DNA of 40,503 bases from a virus: the IMG/VR virus record IMGVR_UViG_3300033571_014509, positions 1-40,503 of that record; one strand, 5' to 3'. This document shows, one piece after another, positions 38,391 through 40,503 of this stretch. Position 1 is the first letter of the stretch, and the number at the start of each line of letters is the position of its first letter. Under the pieces are notes generated by a model that saw nothing but the letters and a program-made list of their open reading frames with translations, had not been told where the DNA came from and ran no database searches. Both the position numbers and the translations under genes were made by a program.

Positions 38391-38716
38391 CCCAGTCGTG
38401 CTTTGACCCGCTTCGCGGCGGGTGATTTGCCTTCCTCAATCCAGGCGATAACGTCGCTCTCAAGGAATCTCGCCCTCCCCATAGCGATCGAGTAGGGCAA
38501 AGGATTCCGAGCTTGGCGGATGTAGTTATCAATACTCCGCTTCCCGACCCCAAGTCGTCTGGCCACACCTCCCTTGTCGTAGACGGTGCTAGGAGCAGCC
38601 GGTTCGAGGCCGTTGGTGTCCACGTCTTCGAGTTCGATCCTCACTCTCCCGTTGGGGAGAGAGATCACTCGGAAGCTGTGAGCTGCCTCTAAAGTTATTG
38701 CAGATGTTCGTCGCAT
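38387..38716 (-). CDS. AlpA/excisionase-like helix-turn-helix protein (109 aa)
   Basis: The C-terminal half VYDKGGVARRLGVGKRSIDN, then YSIAMGRARFLESDVIAWIE, is a MerR-type winged HTH of the AlpA/HTH_17 class (x-K-x-VA-x-x-L-G-V ... RFxxxDVxxWI). The N-terminal half is unrelated and beta-like. In this position, close to the integrase, an excisionase or early regulator is likely. Confidence 0.75.
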   Translation of the reverse strand: MRRTSAITLEAAHSFRVISLPNGRVRIELEDVDTNGLEPAAPSTVYDKGGVARRLGVGKRSIDNYIRQARNPLPYSIAMGRARFLESDVIAWIEEGKSPAAKRVKARLG

Positions 38717-38722
38717 AGGCTT

Positions 38723-38734
38723 GGTATATTCACC
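38723..38734 (-). promoter_or_regulatory. GGTGAATATACC motif upstream of 38387-38716
   Basis: A 12-bp variant only 6 nt before the ATG at 38716. A -10 here would give a nearly leaderless transcript. Confidence 0.4.
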
Positions 38735-38743
38735 CCTACGCCG

Positions 38744-38764
38744 CTAAAGCCTTTTGGGCTTTAG
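38744..38764 (-). terminator. Hairpin after 38782-38976
   Basis: CTAAAGCC (38744-38751) pairs with GGCTTTAG (38757-38764). It lies 17 nt past the stop at 38782. No U run follows in the minus direction, so termination is unproven. Confidence 0.35.
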
Positions 38765-38781
38765 GGAGCTGGGGTTAAAGG

Positions 38782-38976
38782 TTACTCGAATATGGGTTGG
38801 ATGAAGCGAGTGTTGGGATTGTCCCTGAGTTTTTCCGCAAGCGCAAATGTCGCGGCTCGGATGAGGGCAGAGGGTTGCAGTCCATTCTTCCGGGCGATTT
38901 CTTTGAAAAGATCCCAGATTTCCTTTTCCTCGATATACACCACCCTACGGCGGTGGTCGGCTATTTTGTTTGGCAT
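38782..38976 (-). CDS. Ribbon-helix-helix-like DNA-binding protein (64 aa)
   Basis: MPNKIADHRRRVVYIEEKEI, then FKEIARKNGLQPSALIRAAT, repeats the pattern of 6042-6245 (RRV-YIE ... IA-K-GL-PS--IR). A candidate repressor or copy-control protein given its position between integrase and early genes; target unknown. Confidence 0.65.
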   Translation of the reverse strand: MPNKIADHRRRVVYIEEKEIWDLFKEIARKNGLQPSALIRAATFALAEKLRDNPNTRFIQPIFE

Positions 38977-38987
38977 GGTCGTGTTTT
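38970..38987 (-). repeat. Start leader identical to 20380-20397
   Basis: Eighteen bases around the ATG (TTGGCATGGTCGTGTTTT on the plus strand) are shared with the unrelated gene starting at 20386. Confidence 0.85.
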
Positions 38988-39060
38988 ATTTTAGGTAGGC
39001 GTGATTGCCTATGTGAAAGTAGTAATGCAAATGCGCGGTATATGCAAGTAGTTAAAACGC

Positions 39061-40239
39061 TTATTCAACAGATACCCCTTTTGGGGTGATACCGAACCAC
39101 TTTTCGGCGTAGTCGGGCAGTACCAAGCCCCGGTAATTGCTCTTGATCATCTCAGGGCTGTTTCCGCATTCCTCTGCGACGACTCCGGGACTGGCGTCCG
39201 TCTGAGCCATCCGAGCTGAAATGTAGCCTTTACGCAGGGCATTATCTTTCCACTGCACCCCTGCGGCCTTGGCGATGTCCGGAGTGAATTTGTGGATTTG
39301 ATCCTCGGGGTATGGGGAGACCATGCCTTTTTTCTCCCCCTTATGGTTCTTGAGCCAAGCGATGAGGTTGTCAGGCATGATAGCAAGCCGTCCGCTTTCG
39401 GTCTTCGTGATCTCGGGGCCGAGGCGGATGCGTTTTTGATCCATGTGGATGTCCTCCCACGTGAGTCGGCAGGTTTCCGAAATACGCACCCCAGCAAAAG
39501 CACCGATGGCCAGTAAAGGCACGAACCGGGGTTCTGCGTGGGTCAGCAGCTTCTCCATCTCCTCGGGGGTGTAGAGGACGATTTTTTTCTTTTTCTCGGG
39601 GTAGCTTTTGATCTTGGTGATCTCCAGATCGCCTTTTGGCAGATACTCGCCGTATTCCTGAGCCCAGGTGAAAAATGTACGTACATAGCTCAAGTGGTTG
39701 TTGCGAGTCTTCCCCTCCTCGGAGAGACCCCTGAAATACCCGTCCAGTTCTTTGACGGTGATTTTGTCGAGCGTCTTGTTGAAGGCCCTGCCGAACTTGA
39801 AGAGGATCGACTTCGCAGTCCGGTAGTGGCGGCTCTTGGTGTCCGTGAATTTTTTCAGGTACTCGGTGACCGCATCGAGCGCCGAGATCTGCTTGCTGGC
39901 TTGCTTGGCTTTATGGGCGAGGAAGTACCGGACGGCATCCCCAATCGTGGTTCCATGCTCGGCGAGCAGCTTCTCGTACTCCGCGAGCAGGACGGCTTTC
40001 TCCGAGGAGATGTCTTGTCGCAAGACCAGCCCACGCTTGAGGTCGTCGAGGATCTCTTCGGCTCGCTGGTGTGCCTGAGTCTCGTCGGCAAAGCCTTTTC
40101 GCTGGCGTCCATTCTCATTGACCCAGGCCACCACGTACCTCTCCCCGTCTGGGGTTTTGTTGCGGTAGATCTTTACGCTTCCGAAGCGGGTCTTCTGGAC
40201 AAACGGATACTCAATAATAGTGCGTTTTTTCGTGGTCAT
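39061..40239 (-). CDS. int: Tyrosine recombinase / phage integrase (392 aa)
   Basis: An N-terminal arm-binding and core-binding region (TDTKSRHYRTAKSILFKFGR-type helices) is followed by the catalytic domain: RISETCRLTW (Arg I), KTESGR (Lys), NALRKGYIS (Arg II; the usual preceding His is Asn), ECGNSPEMIKSNYRGLV (the usual His is Asn; Tyr nucleophile). The C-terminal form GNSPxMIxxxYRxLV recalls integrases from Verrucomicrobiota-like hosts. Catalytic Arg-Lys-Arg-Tyr are all present. It reads away from a possible attP at 40417. Confidence 0.93.
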   Translation of the reverse strand: MTTKKRTIIEYPFVQKTRFGSVKIYRNKTPDGERYVVAWVNENGRQRKGFADETQAHQRAEEILDDLKRGLVLRQDISSEKAVLLAEYEKLLAEHGTTIGDAVRYFLAHKAKQASKQISALDAVTEYLKKFTDTKSRHYRTAKSILFKFGRAFNKTLDKITVKELDGYFRGLSEEGKTRNNHLSYVRTFFTWAQEYGEYLPKGDLEITKIKSYPEKKKKIVLYTPEEMEKLLTHAEPRFVPLLAIGAFAGVRISETCRLTWEDIHMDQKRIRLGPEITKTESGRLAIMPDNLIAWLKNHKGEKKGMVSPYPEDQIHKFTPDIAKAAGVQWKDNALRKGYISARMAQTDASPGVVAEECGNSPEMIKSNYRGLVLPDYAEKWFGITPKGVSVE

Positions 40240-40283
40240 ATTTGTGTTTTAGGTGCCTAGACCATGGGACACTTGGGGACACT

Positions 40284-40309
40284 TGTCAACCCCAAAGGTG
40301 GAATATACC
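40284..40309 (-). promoter_or_regulatory. int: Integrase promoter region
   Basis: Minus-strand TTGACA lies at 40289-40284, just after a GGTATATTCCACC motif (40309-40297), 45-70 nt before the integrase ATG. GGGACACTT is directly repeated nearby (40265-40284). Which element is the true -10 cannot be decided by eye. Confidence 0.4.
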
Positions 40310-40416
40310 TGACATATTTTGTGGTATTGTGCTACGAACCCGCTTGACGATTTACTCTGTTACGGCATAATATACCCTGATGAACAACTATGGAAGTGGT
40401 ATGGCTGCCCTTGTGA

Positions 40417-40436
40417 TTCGAGCCCCGTCAACTCCG
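40417..40436. other. Candidate attP core resembling a tRNA 3' end
   Basis: TTCGAGCCCCGTCAACTCCG has the layout of a T-loop (TTCGAGC), T-stem 3' arm (CCCGT), acceptor arm (CAACTCC) and discriminator base. The left half of a T-stem is absent, as expected of a phage core rather than a tRNA gene. It lies 180 bp beyond the integrase start. Confidence 0.4.
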
Positions 40437-40503
40437 GATTTTCTACAGAGAAAACGAGGGGAACGAAGGGTTCCGGGGACAGATCGGGGACAAGCACTCT
40501 AAA

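Noticed and set aside
39538-40260. 240-codon plus-strand frame
   Set aside because: Antisense shadow of the integrase.

Overview
The window reads as the early/replication half of a temperate tailed-phage-like genome (prophage or phage contig). A tyrosine integrase, an AlpA-like HTH protein, a RuvC-like resolvase, a family A DNA polymerase, a primase-helicase, an SNF2-type helicase fused to a Cas4/RecB-like nuclease and a probable ssDNA-binding protein lie together at the right end. The start of a late region shows only at the extreme left, as the 3' part of one giant polyvalent protein. No capsid, portal or terminase large subunit is visible. The host may be Verrucomicrobiota or a relative: the integrase C-terminus has the GNSPxMIxxxYRxLV form I associate with integrases from that group. 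Most genes also lack a Shine-Dalgarno and instead have A/C-rich leaders of the CCTAAAACAAAATG kind. The host call is an inference.

Layout. 1-4734 (+): end of the polyvalent protein (degenerate metallopeptidase-like domain, kinase-like domain, long helical region). 4720-9579 (mostly -): small accessory genes, including a DUF6321-type protein, a GIY-YIG homing endonuclease, an HNH-like protein, a Lar-like zinc protein and several genes of under 50 codons. 9764-10647 (+): an HNH protein overlapping an HExxH protein. 10769-20764 (-): a long operon-like run with a DUF3150 / MoxR-type ATPase / metallopeptidase-VWA trio, three tandem copies of a small gene, several small phage families and tiny membrane proteins. 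20832-21533 (+) and 21494-21886 (-): a convergent overlapping pair. 21887-22596: non-coding and rich in hairpins. 22597-23700 (+): a coiled-coil HNH protein. 23701-25520: a 1.8-kb non-coding block of iterons, GTTAGGG motifs, AT-rich DNA and long inverted repeats; it is the best candidate for a replication origin. 25521-40239 (-): tightly packed replication, nucleotide-metabolism and integration genes, mostly with 4-bp ATGA overlaps. 40240-40503: integrase promoter region and a possible attP.

The most unusual features are non-coding. (1) A 112-nt three-stem RNA candidate fills the gap before the DNA polymerase gene; its 15-bp closing stem is fully paired only in the gene-sense RNA. (2) A 17-bp dyad TTGTCC-N5-GGACAA occurs nine times at gene 3' ends within 5.3 kb, and in four copies the right arm itself supplies the TAG stop. 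(3) A quasi-palindrome GGTAT...ACC recurs upstream of at least a dozen genes and also lies inside two apparently fused reading frames. (4) An 8-bp repeat (GCAGGRTY) occurs singly in many genes and as a ten-unit array that abolishes one gene's normal stop. (5) Start-codon leaders are duplicated between unrelated genes, as expected of recombination boundaries in a mosaic phage.
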